Origin: Pseudomonas sp. K2I15
GTDB taxonomy: Bacteria > Pseudomonadota > Gammaproteobacteria > Pseudomonadales > Pseudomonadaceae
Assembly: GCF_002204795.1 (NCBI RefSeq)
Contig: NZ_NIXO01000029.1
Location: 1 to 64,000 of the forward strand
Length of the DNA stretch: 64,000 nucleotides
Reading direction: 5' to 3'
Shown here: positions 16,003-23,314 of the stretch, piece by piece
Layout of the letters: each line of letters opens with the position of its first letter
Numbering within the stretch: the stretch's first letter is position 1
Made by a program: the position numbers and the translations under genes
The notes under the pieces: model-generated
Told to the model about the DNA's origin: nothing
The model's input: only the letters and a program-made list of their open reading frames with translations
Database searches by the model: none

Positions 16003-16860
16003 CTAGCGGGCGGCGGCCTCGATGTTGTTCACCATGTGCTTGAGACGGGGCCCGATGTCGTCCTCGAGTTTCTCCCGGGAAAGGTGAAAACTCGGTCCGC
16101 CACAGTTGAACGTCAGCAGCCCATGTTGTGCATGCAGCAGCGGTACGGCGATGGCGTTTACATCGCGGTGCCACTCACCGATCGACATGCAGTAGCCGAA
16201 GTCGGTGTAATCGCGGAAGGCGCGTTCCAGGCCCTTCCTGATTCCCGGCCAGTCCTCCAGATGACGCTGGCGGATATGGTCGAGGATAAATTCCCGCTCG
16301 TTTTCCGGCATCGCTGCCAGGCAGGCGCGGCCTGCGGAACTCAAGTGCAACGGCAACCGCGTACCGACCTGGCGGCGCATGGTCATGTTCGCTTCGCCCT
16401 GGACCACGTCCAGGTAAACCATGTCCAGGCGGTCCCGCGTGGCCATCGCCACGGCGGCCTGGGCGTACTTGGCCATCGTCTCCATCAGCGGGTGGGCCAC
16501 GGCCCGCACCGACAGGTTGGAAAGCATCGCGTAACCGAACGCCATTACCCCTACATCCAACTGATACCGGCCCGACTGCGGCAGGTGCTTGAGGTAGCCC
16601 AAGCGGGTCAGCGTGTGGGTCATCCGCGTGATCGTCGGCTTTGGCAGCCCGGTCTTGCGCGCCAGCTCCTGGTTACCCAACACGCTTTCGCTGGGGGTGA
16701 AGCAGCGCAGCAATTCCAGGCCCCTCGCCAGGGCGGTGACGAACTGGCGGTCCTTGTCTTCCTCCTCGTCGGCATTCATTGGGTCGATCAGCAAGTGCTC
16801 GAACGCGTGGTTGCCGGCAGGTGCTTCGGGTGTGTTCGGGTCCCTGTTTCGACGGCGCAT
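16003..16860 (-). CDS. IclR-family transcriptional regulator
   Basis: A 285-aa protein. An unusually long ~35-residue charged leader precedes the winged helix-turn-helix (about 40-100, with NQELARKTGLPKPTITRMTHTL), followed by the IclR effector domain to the C-terminus. AAGGGGG precedes the ATG. It is divergent from the hydratase/dehydrogenase/CoA-transferase operon, and the intergenic region carries two copies of an IclR-like palindrome, one near each gene. It probably controls that operon, the adjacent acyl-CoA dehydrogenase, and itself in response to a pathway acid or CoA ester. Confidence 0.92.
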   Translation of the reverse strand: MRRRNRDPNTPEAPAGNHAFEHLLIDPMNADEEEDKDRQFVTALARGLELLRCFTPSESVLGNQELARKTGLPKPTITRMTHTLTRLGYLKHLPQSGRYQLDVGVMAFGYAMLSNLSVRAVAHPLMETMAKYAQAAVAMATRDRLDMVYLDVVQGEANMTMRRQVGTRLPLHLSSAGRACLAAMPENEREFILDHIRQRHLEDWPGIRKGLERAFRDYTDFGYCMSIGEWHRDVNAIAVPLLHAQHGLLTFNCGGPSFHLSREKLEDDIGPRLKHMVNNIEAAAR

Positions 16861-16902
16861 GTTAGTCCCCCTTTTTTTAGAAAATCAACAAAACAAAATT
16901 GT

Positions 16903-16919
16903 ATTCCGCACAGCGAAAC
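16903..16919. promoter_or_regulatory. IclR-like operator, copy 1
   Basis: ATTCCGC-ACA-GCGAAAC: the same 7-3-7 dyad as the copy at 17064 with two changes in the left arm. It lies 42 bp upstream of the IclR start. Confidence 0.6.
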
Positions 16920-17063
16920 TAAGCAACTTGCCTGGTGATTGTATTTTTGTTTAATAAAACCCTTCTAAACAACGAGTTATAGCCAGATTTACGGGGTGGT
17001 CAGGTTTTTACGTTTACATCGCGACGGCTCGGTCCTTATGATTATCGCTAAATACGGAATGTT

Positions 17064-17080
17064 GTTTCGCATAGCGAAAC
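17064..17080. promoter_or_regulatory. IclR-like operator, copy 2 (perfect palindrome)
   Basis: GTTTCGC-ATA-GCGAAAC is a perfect 7-3-7 dyad, 43 bp before the GTG of the enoyl-CoA hydratase. Both copies are nearly equidistant from their genes. Confidence 0.65.
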
Positions 17081-17123
17081 TAGCGATATCCGAACTAACA
17101 AGAACATTGCAGCAGGAGAACAT

Positions 17124-17909
17124 GTGGCCAGCCTTGACCAACCCGTGGTGCACCTCGACGTCCAGGACAATGGCGTCGCCGTGGTACGCATCCACCGTCC
17201 TGAAGTGAAAAACGCCTTGAACGCCCAGGTTCGCGAAGAGCTGGCGGAGCATTTTCGTGCCCTGGCCAAACGTCGTGATGTGCGCGCCATCGTGCTCACC
17301 GGCGGCGATCAGTTCTTCGTGGCCGGTGCCGACATCAAGGAGTTCGCCAGCGCCAGCCCGATCGAGATGTACCGCCGGCACACCGAGTATTTGTGGGAAG
17401 CCATCAGCCGCTGCCCGAAGCCGGTGATCGCCGCAGTGAATGGTTTTGCCTTAGGCGGCGGCTGTGAGTTGGCCATGCATTGCGACCTGATCGTCGCCGG
17501 TGAGTCGGCGCGGTTCGCCCAGCCCGAGGTCAAGCTGGGCCTGATGCCGGGCGCCGGAGGCACCCAGCGCCTGGTGCGCGCCGTGGGTAAGTTCCAGGCC
17601 ATGCGCATCGCGTTGACCGGCTGCATGGTCAAGGCGCCGGAAGCCCTGGCCATGGGCATGCTCAGCGAAGTGGTGGCAGACGATCAAACCATCCCCCGCG
17701 CCCTGGAACTGGCTGCGCACATTGCTGCATTGCCGCCGCTGGCGGTGGAACAGATCAAGGAAGTGATGCTTGCCGGTGCCGACCTGCCGCTGGAAAGCGC
17801 GCTGGTATTGGAGCGCAAGGCCTTCCAACTGCTGTTTGATTCGGCAGACCAGAAGGAGGGCGCCGCGGCGTTCTTCGAAAAACGCACCGCGAACTACCTG
17901 GGGGAATGA
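17124..17909 (+). CDS. Enoyl-CoA hydratase/isomerase
   Basis: A 261-aa crotonase-fold enzyme. The oxyanion-hole segments AGADIKEF and NGFALGGGCELAM are present. Both acid/base Glu positions are kept, one in GGGCELAM and one in FAQPEVKLGLMPGAGGTQ, so it should hydrate 2-enoyl-CoA to 3-hydroxyacyl-CoA. It starts with GTG at 17124 (AGGAG 5 nt upstream); an ATG two bases earlier is out of frame. It overlaps the next gene by 4 nt (ATGA), indicating translational coupling with the 3-hydroxyacyl-CoA dehydrogenase. Confidence 0.92.
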   Translation: MASLDQPVVHLDVQDNGVAVVRIHRPEVKNALNAQVREELAEHFRALAKRRDVRAIVLTGGDQFFVAGADIKEFASASPIEMYRRHTEYLWEAISRCPKPVIAAVNGFALGGGCELAMHCDLIVAGESARFAQPEVKLGLMPGAGGTQRLVRAVGKFQAMRIALTGCMVKAPEALAMGMLSEVVADDQTIPRALELAAHIAALPPLAVEQIKEVMLAGADLPLESALVLERKAFQLLFDSADQKEGAAAFFEKRTANYLGE

Positions 17910-19441
17910 ACATGACTGATTCAATCAAGATCATGGGCCTGGTTGGCACCGGCGTGATGGGCGCCGGGATTGCACAGATTGCCGCGCAGGCGGGTGTGTT
18001 GGTGCGCTTGTTCGACGCGCGTGACGGTGCGGCGCAAAGCGCTCGGGATAACCTTGGCGCCACGCTTTCGAAGCTGGCCGCCAAGGGCAAGATCACCCAC
18101 GCGGCGATGGACACAACGCTTGCGAACCTGCAAGTGGCCGCCACGGTTGAGGCGTTGCGCGATTGCGATTTGGTGGTGGAAGCCATCGTCGAAAACCTCG
18201 ATGCCAAGCGCGGCCTGTTGCAGCAACTCGAAGGCGTTGTCAGCGCGGGCTGCATCCTCGCCACCAACACCTCATCGCTGTCGGTCACGGCCATTGCCAC
18301 CGGCTGCCAACACCCTGGGCGGGTGGCGGGGCTGCACTTCTTCAACCCGGTGCCGTTGATGCGCGTCGTCGAAGTGATCGATGGCCTGGCCACCGCGCCG
18401 AAGGTCGGCAATGACCTGCTGGCCTTCGTCGCTCGCACCGGCCATCGCGGCGTGCGCGCCAAGGACACCCCGGGTTTTATCGTCAACCACGCCGGCCGCG
18501 CGTATGGCACCGAAGCCTTGAAGATGCTCGATGAAGGCATTGCCGAGCGCGGCGATATCGACCGTATCCTGCGTGAAGGCGCAGGCTTTCGCATGGGCCC
18601 GCTGGAACTGCTCGACCTCACCGGGCTCGACGTTTCCCACCCGGTGATGGAGTCGATCTACGACCAGTTCTATCAAGAAGCGCGCTACAAGCCGTCGCCG
18701 CTGACCCGGCAGATGCTGGTGGGCGGGCGCCTGGGCCGCAAGAGCGGGCAGGGCTTCTACCGTTATGAAAATGGCCAGGTGGTCGACGGTCCGCAACCGC
18801 AGCCAGTACCTTCAGTGAAGGCACTGCCGCCGGTGTGGATCGCCACCGAAAACGCCGAAGACTACGAGCGCCTCAGCGCCTTGGTGATCGAATTGGGCGC
18901 GCACCTTGAAAGCGCGGCGCAGCCTTCGCCTGACGCGTTGTGCCTGCTGGCGCCTTACGGCCTCGACGCCACGTCGGCCAGCGAGCGCTTCCACACCGAC
19001 CCGGCGCACACCTTGTGCATCGATCTGCTGACCGACCTGTCGCGCCATCGCACCTTGATGCAAAACCCGCTGACCTCCAGCGCCATGCGCGACGCCGCCC
19101 ACGCGCTGCTCGCCCGTGACGGTGTGGGCGTGACGGTGATCAGCGACAGCGTCGGCTTCGTCGCCCAGCGTACTTTGGCGATGGTGGTCAACCTGGCCTG
19201 CGACATCGCCCAGCAACGCATCGCCAGTGTTAGCGATATCGACCAGGCGGTGCAACTTGGCCTGGGTTATCCACAAGGGCCGCTCGCCTGGGGCGATGCC
19301 CTTGGGCCACGGCGCATCCTCACGATTTTGCAGCGTATGAGCGAACTCACCCACGACCCGCGTTATCGCCCCAGCCCCTGGCTGCGGCGGCGTGCCGTGC
19401 TGGGGATTTCCCTGCGTCATGAAGAGCCGGCAGTCGGCTGA
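17906..19441 (+). CDS. 3-hydroxyacyl-CoA dehydrogenase, two-domain PaaH-like
   Basis: A 511-aa NAD-dependent enzyme. The Rossmann motif GLVGTGVMGAGIAQ begins at residue 11. ATNTSSLSVTAIA and HFFNPVPLMRVVEV mark the NAD domain. A first C-terminal domain spans about 190-285, and a second copy comes at the far end (about 410-500: VGFVAQRTLAMVVN, LGLGYPQGPLAW). This is the ~500-aa layout of PaaH/PaaC-type enzymes. It oxidises the hydroxyacyl-CoA formed by the preceding hydratase. Initiation could be at 17906 or 17912. No thiolase follows. Confidence 0.92.
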   Translation: MNMTDSIKIMGLVGTGVMGAGIAQIAAQAGVLVRLFDARDGAAQSARDNLGATLSKLAAKGKITHAAMDTTLANLQVAATVEALRDCDLVVEAIVENLDAKRGLLQQLEGVVSAGCILATNTSSLSVTAIATGCQHPGRVAGLHFFNPVPLMRVVEVIDGLATAPKVGNDLLAFVARTGHRGVRAKDTPGFIVNHAGRAYGTEALKMLDEGIAERGDIDRILREGAGFRMGPLELLDLTGLDVSHPVMESIYDQFYQEARYKPSPLTRQMLVGGRLGRKSGQGFYRYENGQVVDGPQPQPVPSVKALPPVWIATENAEDYERLSALVIELGAHLESAAQPSPDALCLLAPYGLDATSASERFHTDPAHTLCIDLLTDLSRHRTLMQNPLTSSAMRDAAHALLARDGVGVTVISDSVGFVAQRTLAMVVNLACDIAQQRIASVSDIDQAVQLGLGYPQGPLAWGDALGPRRILTILQRMSELTHDPRYRPSPWLRRRAVLGISLRHEEPAVG

Positions 19442-19467
19442 TTTCGATTCATCACAGGACAAGAATA

Positions 19468-20706
19468 ATGGGTGCATTGACAGGTTTGCGGGTGCTGGAT
19501 TTAAGCCGGGTATTGGCCGGGCCCTGGTGTGGCCAGGTGTTGGCTGACTTGGGCGCGGAAGTGATCAAGATCGAACGGCCGCAAAGCGGTGACGATACCC
19601 GCGGCTGGGGCCCGCCGTGGATGAAGACAGACACCGGCGAGTCGTCCGGGCAGGCGTCTTATTACCAGTCCACTAATCGCGGCAAGTTATCCGTGGCCAT
19701 CGACCTTGCCAGCAGCGAAGGGCAGGAACTGGTGCGGGCCCTGGCGGCCAGTTCCGATGTGCTGATCGAAAACTACAAGGCCGGCTCCCTGGCCCGTTAT
19801 GGCCTGGATTACGCGACCCTGGCCGAGATCAATCCTCGGCTGGTGTACTGCTCCATCACCGGCTTCGGCCAGACCGGCCCGCGTGCCGAAGAGCCCGGCT
19901 ACGACTTCATCATCCAGGGCATCGGCGGCCTGATGAGCATCACCGGCGAGCGTGACGACCTGCCCGGCGGCAGCCCGCAAAAAGTCGGCGTGGCGTTCTC
20001 CGACCTGATGACCGGCCTGTATTCCACCGTCGCCATCCAGGCCGCATTGCTCAGCCGCGAACGCACCGGCGTCGGCCAACACATCGACATGGCACTGCTG
20101 GACGTACAAGTGGCAACCTTGGCCAACCAGAGCATGAACTACCTGGCCTCGGGCAAGGTACCCGAGCGTTACGGCAACGCCCACGCCAACATCGTGCCGT
20201 ACCAGGTATTCCGCGCGGCAGACCGCGACTTCATTATTGCCTGCGGCAACGACAGCCAGTTTGTTGCGCTGTGCAGCAGCATTGGCCTGCCGCACCTGCC
20301 GGACGATCCACGCTTTCGGCGCAATGCCGATCGGGTCGCGCATCGGGCCGAGATTGTCGAGCTGTTGTCGGCGCACTTTCTGGGGCGCACGGCGGACGAG
20401 TGGGTGGCGAGTATTCACGCATCGAAGGTGCCGGTGGGCGCGATCAACAGCATCGCGCAATCGCTGGAAGAGCCTCAGGTGATTGCCCGTGGGTTGATGG
20501 TGAAGATCCCGCACCCAAAGAATCCGGAGTTCGCCATGGTCGGCAGCCCGATCAAGATGTCGGGCACACCGGTGGAGTATGTAAGGCCGGCGCCGATGTT
20601 GGGGCAGCATACCGATGAGGTGTTGGGTGAGCGTCTGGGCTTGTCGGCTGAGCAGTTGGCTCAGTTGAAGGGCAGGGGTGTGGTCGAGCAGTTGAATGAG
20701 GAATGA
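19468..20706 (+). CDS. CaiB/BaiF family (class III) CoA-transferase
   Basis: A 412-aa protein of the CaiB/BaiF family. The start motif is GLRVLDLSRVLAGPWCGQVLADLGAEVIKIE, and the catalytic Asp is in the HIDMALLD segment. Family members move CoA between acids and acyl-CoA donors. In this cluster it would activate the imported acid, with the acyl-CoA dehydrogenase, hydratase and dehydrogenase then carrying out beta-oxidation-like steps. It begins 26 bp after the dehydrogenase, with AGGACAAGAATA before the ATG. The substrate is unknown. Confidence 0.9.
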   Translation: MGALTGLRVLDLSRVLAGPWCGQVLADLGAEVIKIERPQSGDDTRGWGPPWMKTDTGESSGQASYYQSTNRGKLSVAIDLASSEGQELVRALAASSDVLIENYKAGSLARYGLDYATLAEINPRLVYCSITGFGQTGPRAEEPGYDFIIQGIGGLMSITGERDDLPGGSPQKVGVAFSDLMTGLYSTVAIQAALLSRERTGVGQHIDMALLDVQVATLANQSMNYLASGKVPERYGNAHANIVPYQVFRAADRDFIIACGNDSQFVALCSSIGLPHLPDDPRFRRNADRVAHRAEIVELLSAHFLGRTADEWVASIHASKVPVGAINSIAQSLEEPQVIARGLMVKIPHPKNPEFAMVGSPIKMSGTPVEYVRPAPMLGQHTDEVLGERLGLSAEQLAQLKGRGVVEQLNEE

Positions 20707-20724
20707 CCGGGAAACATTAAATGC

Positions 20725-20753
20725 TTGACTTCTCCTTTTCAATCAGTAACATA
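20725..20753 (+). promoter_or_regulatory. tRNA-Asn promoter
   Basis: TTGACT (20725-20730) and TAACAT (20747-20752) with a 16-nt spacer, 10 bp upstream of the tRNA. It reads as a near-consensus sigma-70 promoter. Confidence 0.55.
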
Positions 20754-20761
20754 CGGCGCAT

Positions 20762-20837
20762 TCCGCGATAGCTCAGTTGGTAGAGCAAATGACTGTTAAT
20801 CATTGGGTCCCTGGTTCGAGTCCAGGTCGTGGAGCCA
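20762..20837 (+). tRNA. tRNA-Asn (GTT)
   Basis: The 76-nt sequence folds as a cloverleaf. The acceptor arms TCCGCGA / TCGTGGA pair (one G-T), the D loop contains AGCTCAGTTGGTAGAGCA, and the anticodon loop reads CTGTTAA with anticodon GTT. The T-arm is CTGGTTCGAGTCCAG. The discriminator is G and CCA is encoded. It is a single-gene transcription unit with its own promoter and terminator. Confidence 0.97.
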
Positions 20838-20845
20838 GACGTTAG

Positions 20846-20876
20846 AAAAAGCCTGCAGAGATGCAGGCTTTTTTTT
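20846..20876 (+). terminator. Intrinsic terminator of tRNA-Asn
   Basis: Arms GCCTGCA / TGCAGGC around a GAGA loop, flanked by AAAAA and a run of eight T. This is a classical factor-independent terminator. Confidence 0.93.
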
Positions 20877-20938
20877 GCCTGGGATTTGCCCCGGCAATCC
20901 TGGCGCATAGCGTGATTTGCAAAGAGACCGCTCACTTA

Positions 20939-21823
20939 TCAATTCGACGAGCGTGGGGGCTCACGATGCTCGCAGGTGCGGCTCAACGCAGTGCTGTCGT
21001 GTGCCTCCTCGCGGATACGGCGCACGTTATTGTTAAGTACCTTGTAAAAAAAACGGTGGTACAGCCAGCCCTTCAAACCGTTCAGGTTGGTCTTGTGCTC
21101 GGTATAGAACTCGTCGGGCGAGGCCCACACCCCAAGTTCCCGCGCAATGCCTTCGCGCTGGATAAAGGTGTCCCGTCCCGTCCATTGCACTGCCGGCTTG
21201 GCCAGGCAAGGGGTTGCTATCGCATAGCCGAGAAAGGCGTGTTGGCAATTGCTGAACTTGTTTTGCACCGCACGCAGGTATTGCTCGTCCAGAATCACAC
21301 CTTCAAGCACAACCCAGCGTTCGTGCAGGCGGACTTCGACCCAGGTGTGAAGAATTTCCTTCGGCGACATGAAGTAGACAAAGGGTGTCATTGCCCCTTT
21401 TTGCAGGCGCTTGTCGATAGTGAAACCACGCAGCCGGCAGGGAATGGCCAGCGCACGCAGCAATCCCATCAACAGCGTCGACTTGGTGTTGCAGTGGCCC
21501 AAGCCTTCTTCAAGGATAGCGGACATCGGCAGGCTGTCGGCGCCGGCGTTGTAGCCGAAAAGGATCTCATCGCGACAGAATTCGTAGACGGCTCTCGCAG
21601 CCTGTTCCTGCGGCAGTTGGCGCCAGCCGCGCGCGTCGATGAGCTGAGTGATGTTGCCCGCGTCGAAGTCGAGTATCGATGTGCGTCTTAGATAATCCTG
21701 ATCCTGCTGCTTGCTTATGGCCAAAACCTCCGTGATTTTGTGCAGCCTGAACCCTATAGCTACATCAAGGTCAAGGCTATATGAGCAGAAGCAAGCAAGT
21801 TCTGACGAGCTACCCTGGATCAT
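20939..21823 (-). CDS. Transglutaminase-like cysteine protease-fold protein
   Basis: A 294-aa protein with a transglutaminase-core triad. The Cys is in GLGHCNTKSTLL, the His in ILHTWVEVRL, and an acidic residue in the LEGVILDE region. No signal peptide is evident; members may be cytosolic amidases or proteases. The start is uncertain. The ATG at 21823 has only a weak AGAG upstream, while a strong GGAGG lies about 100 bp inside the frame, 8 nt before a non-canonical ATA codon (LAISKQ...). The first ~30 residues may therefore not belong to the family core. Substrate unknown. Confidence 0.7.
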   Translation of the reverse strand: MIQGSSSELACFCSYSLDLDVAIGFRLHKITEVLAISKQQDQDYLRRTSILDFDAGNITQLIDARGWRQLPQEQAARAVYEFCRDEILFGYNAGADSLPMSAILEEGLGHCNTKSTLLMGLLRALAIPCRLRGFTIDKRLQKGAMTPFVYFMSPKEILHTWVEVRLHERWVVLEGVILDEQYLRAVQNKFSNCQHAFLGYAIATPCLAKPAVQWTGRDTFIQREGIARELGVWASPDEFYTEHKTNLNGLKGWLYHRFFYKVLNNNVRRIREEAHDSTALSRTCEHREPPRSSN

Positions 21824-21829
21824 AAAGCT

Positions 21830-22393
21830 CTAAGCGGGCAGCAACCCCGCCTGCCGATAGCTCTCGATCAACCCATCATAAAGCGCGATATCCGAGCGGC
21901 TCCGCGCCATCAACTGGGCGCCGGCTACTGCCGCGAAAATCGCCCGGCCCCGGTTGTCACTGTCTGCGGGTTTGACCACTTTCCCAGCAACCAGAACCTT
22001 GCTCAGCCACGCCACATTGATATCGGCAAAGGCCTGCACTTCGGTCTTCACGGGCTCCGGCAAGTCAGCATATTCGGCAGCCATGAAGCTGCACAGGCAC
22101 AGGCGGTTATCGTTCTCCAGGGACCTGCGAAACACGTTGGGATACGCGTGCAGGCACTGCAGCGGGTCCGCCGTTTCGGCCAGCATGGCGTCCAGGTCAG
22201 CGGCGGTGTCTTCCCAATAGCGGCGGGCGACGGCGGCGCCGAGGTCGCCTTTGGTCGGGAAGTGATAGTGGATGCTCGAACTCTTGATACCGACCACTTG
22301 TGCCAGGTCACGAAAATTCAGACCGCTGTAGCCATGCGACTGTGCGGCGTTCCTGGCGGCGGCCAGAATCGATTCCCGATGGTTTGAGCTCAC
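21830..22393 (-). CDS. TetR-family regulator
   Basis: A 187-aa protein with an N-terminal helix-turn-helix (NFRDLAQVVGIKSSSIHYHFPTK, about 23-45) and a TetR C-terminal ligand domain. The GTG at 22393 is favoured over the upstream TTG because GAGG lies 8 nt before it. It is divergent from the glutathione S-transferase, with a dyad operator candidate between them, so it probably represses that gene and responds to an electrophile. NemR/AcuR-type regulators are close in appearance. Confidence 0.88.
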   Translation of the reverse strand: MSSNHRESILAAARNAAQSHGYSGLNFRDLAQVVGIKSSSIHYHFPTKGDLGAAVARRYWEDTAADLDAMLAETADPLQCLHAYPNVFRRSLENDNRLCLCSFMAAEYADLPEPVKTEVQAFADINVAWLSKVLVAGKVVKPADSDNRGRAIFAAVAGAQLMARSRSDIALYDGLIESYRQAGLLPA

Positions 22394-22476
22394 TTCACTG
22401 CCTCGCTGTATCAATGGCTGCGCATGTTAAGCGAAAAATAGCGCTTGACCGTTAAATTTTAAACCTCTAGCTTTTG

Positions 22477-22492
22477 TCTATCAACTGATAGA
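22477..22492. promoter_or_regulatory. TetR operator candidate
   Basis: TCTATCA-AC-TGATAGA is a perfect 7-2-7 palindrome 15 bp before the GST start codon, and is well placed to block transcription of the GST gene. Confidence 0.6.
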
Positions 22493-22506
22493 TAGGTAGA
22501 TTTGAC

Positions 22507-23175
22507 ATGAGCACTCACTTCAAGATTTACGATTGGCACACCGGCCCCTATCCGGCGCGAGTACGTATCGCGTTGGCTGAGAAAAACCTGCAGGCGCGCG
22601 CCGAGTTTGTCTCGGTAGACCTGTGGAAAGGCGAGCACAAGACGGCTGATTTTCTCGCCAAAAACTATTCGGGCACGCTGCCAGTGATTGAACTGGACGA
22701 CGGCACCTTCATTGGCGAATGCACGGCCATTACCGAGTACCTGGACGCGCTGGATGGCAATCCCGTACTGACGGGCAGAACCCCGAAGGAAAAGGGCGTG
22801 ATTCACATGATGAGCAAGCGCGCGGAGCTTGAGTTGCTCGACGCGATCAGTGTGTATTTCCACCATGCCACGCCCGGGCTCGGGCCGGATGTCGAGCTGT
22901 ATCAAAACGCCGAGTGGGGCTTTCGTCAGCGCGATAAGGCGCTTAGGGGCATGCACTATTTCAACGAGGTTCTAAAACACCAGCCATTCGTTGCGGGGGA
23001 GGTGTTTTCCATGGCCGATATCACCGTTATTGGGGGGTTGATCTTTGCCCAGTTGGTGGAGTTGGCCGTGCCCGCCGAGTGCGAAGCGCTGCTGGCGTGG
23101 TACGCCAGGATGCAGGAGCGTTCGAGCGTGAAGAACCGGGTGACGATGTCTGAGCCGGCTGTTCTCCTTTCGTAA
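22507..23175 (+). CDS. Glutathione S-transferase
   Basis: A 222-aa protein. An N-terminal thioredoxin-like domain (to ~80, with SGTLPVIELDDGTFIGECTAI containing the cis-Pro and the glutathione-binding acidic/Thr residues) is joined to an all-helical C-terminal domain with AGEVFSMADITVIGGL. It conjugates glutathione to electrophiles in the cytosol. A divergent TetR gene and operator suggest substrate-inducible expression. Confidence 0.9.
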   Translation: MSTHFKIYDWHTGPYPARVRIALAEKNLQARAEFVSVDLWKGEHKTADFLAKNYSGTLPVIELDDGTFIGECTAITEYLDALDGNPVLTGRTPKEKGVIHMMSKRAELELLDAISVYFHHATPGLGPDVELYQNAEWGFRQRDKALRGMHYFNEVLKHQPFVAGEVFSMADITVIGGLIFAQLVELAVPAECEALLAWYARMQERSSVKNRVTMSEPAVLLS

Positions 23176-23314
23176 CGGCCCGCACCAGCGTCCCCCTGTA
23201 TCGCTTGTCAGATTGGGTAGCGCACCCGGTTGCCTGCTTTTTTTATCGCACAAAGAACGTCAAAGTTGGGCACCCTATGCGCTATCCATTGCTATTTTTC
23301 GACAGGATTCGAAC

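Noticed and set aside
20762..20876. tRNA-Asn as an integration site for a genomic island
   Set aside because: I saw no duplicated tRNA 3' end downstream, and no integrase gene follows; flanking genes look ordinary.
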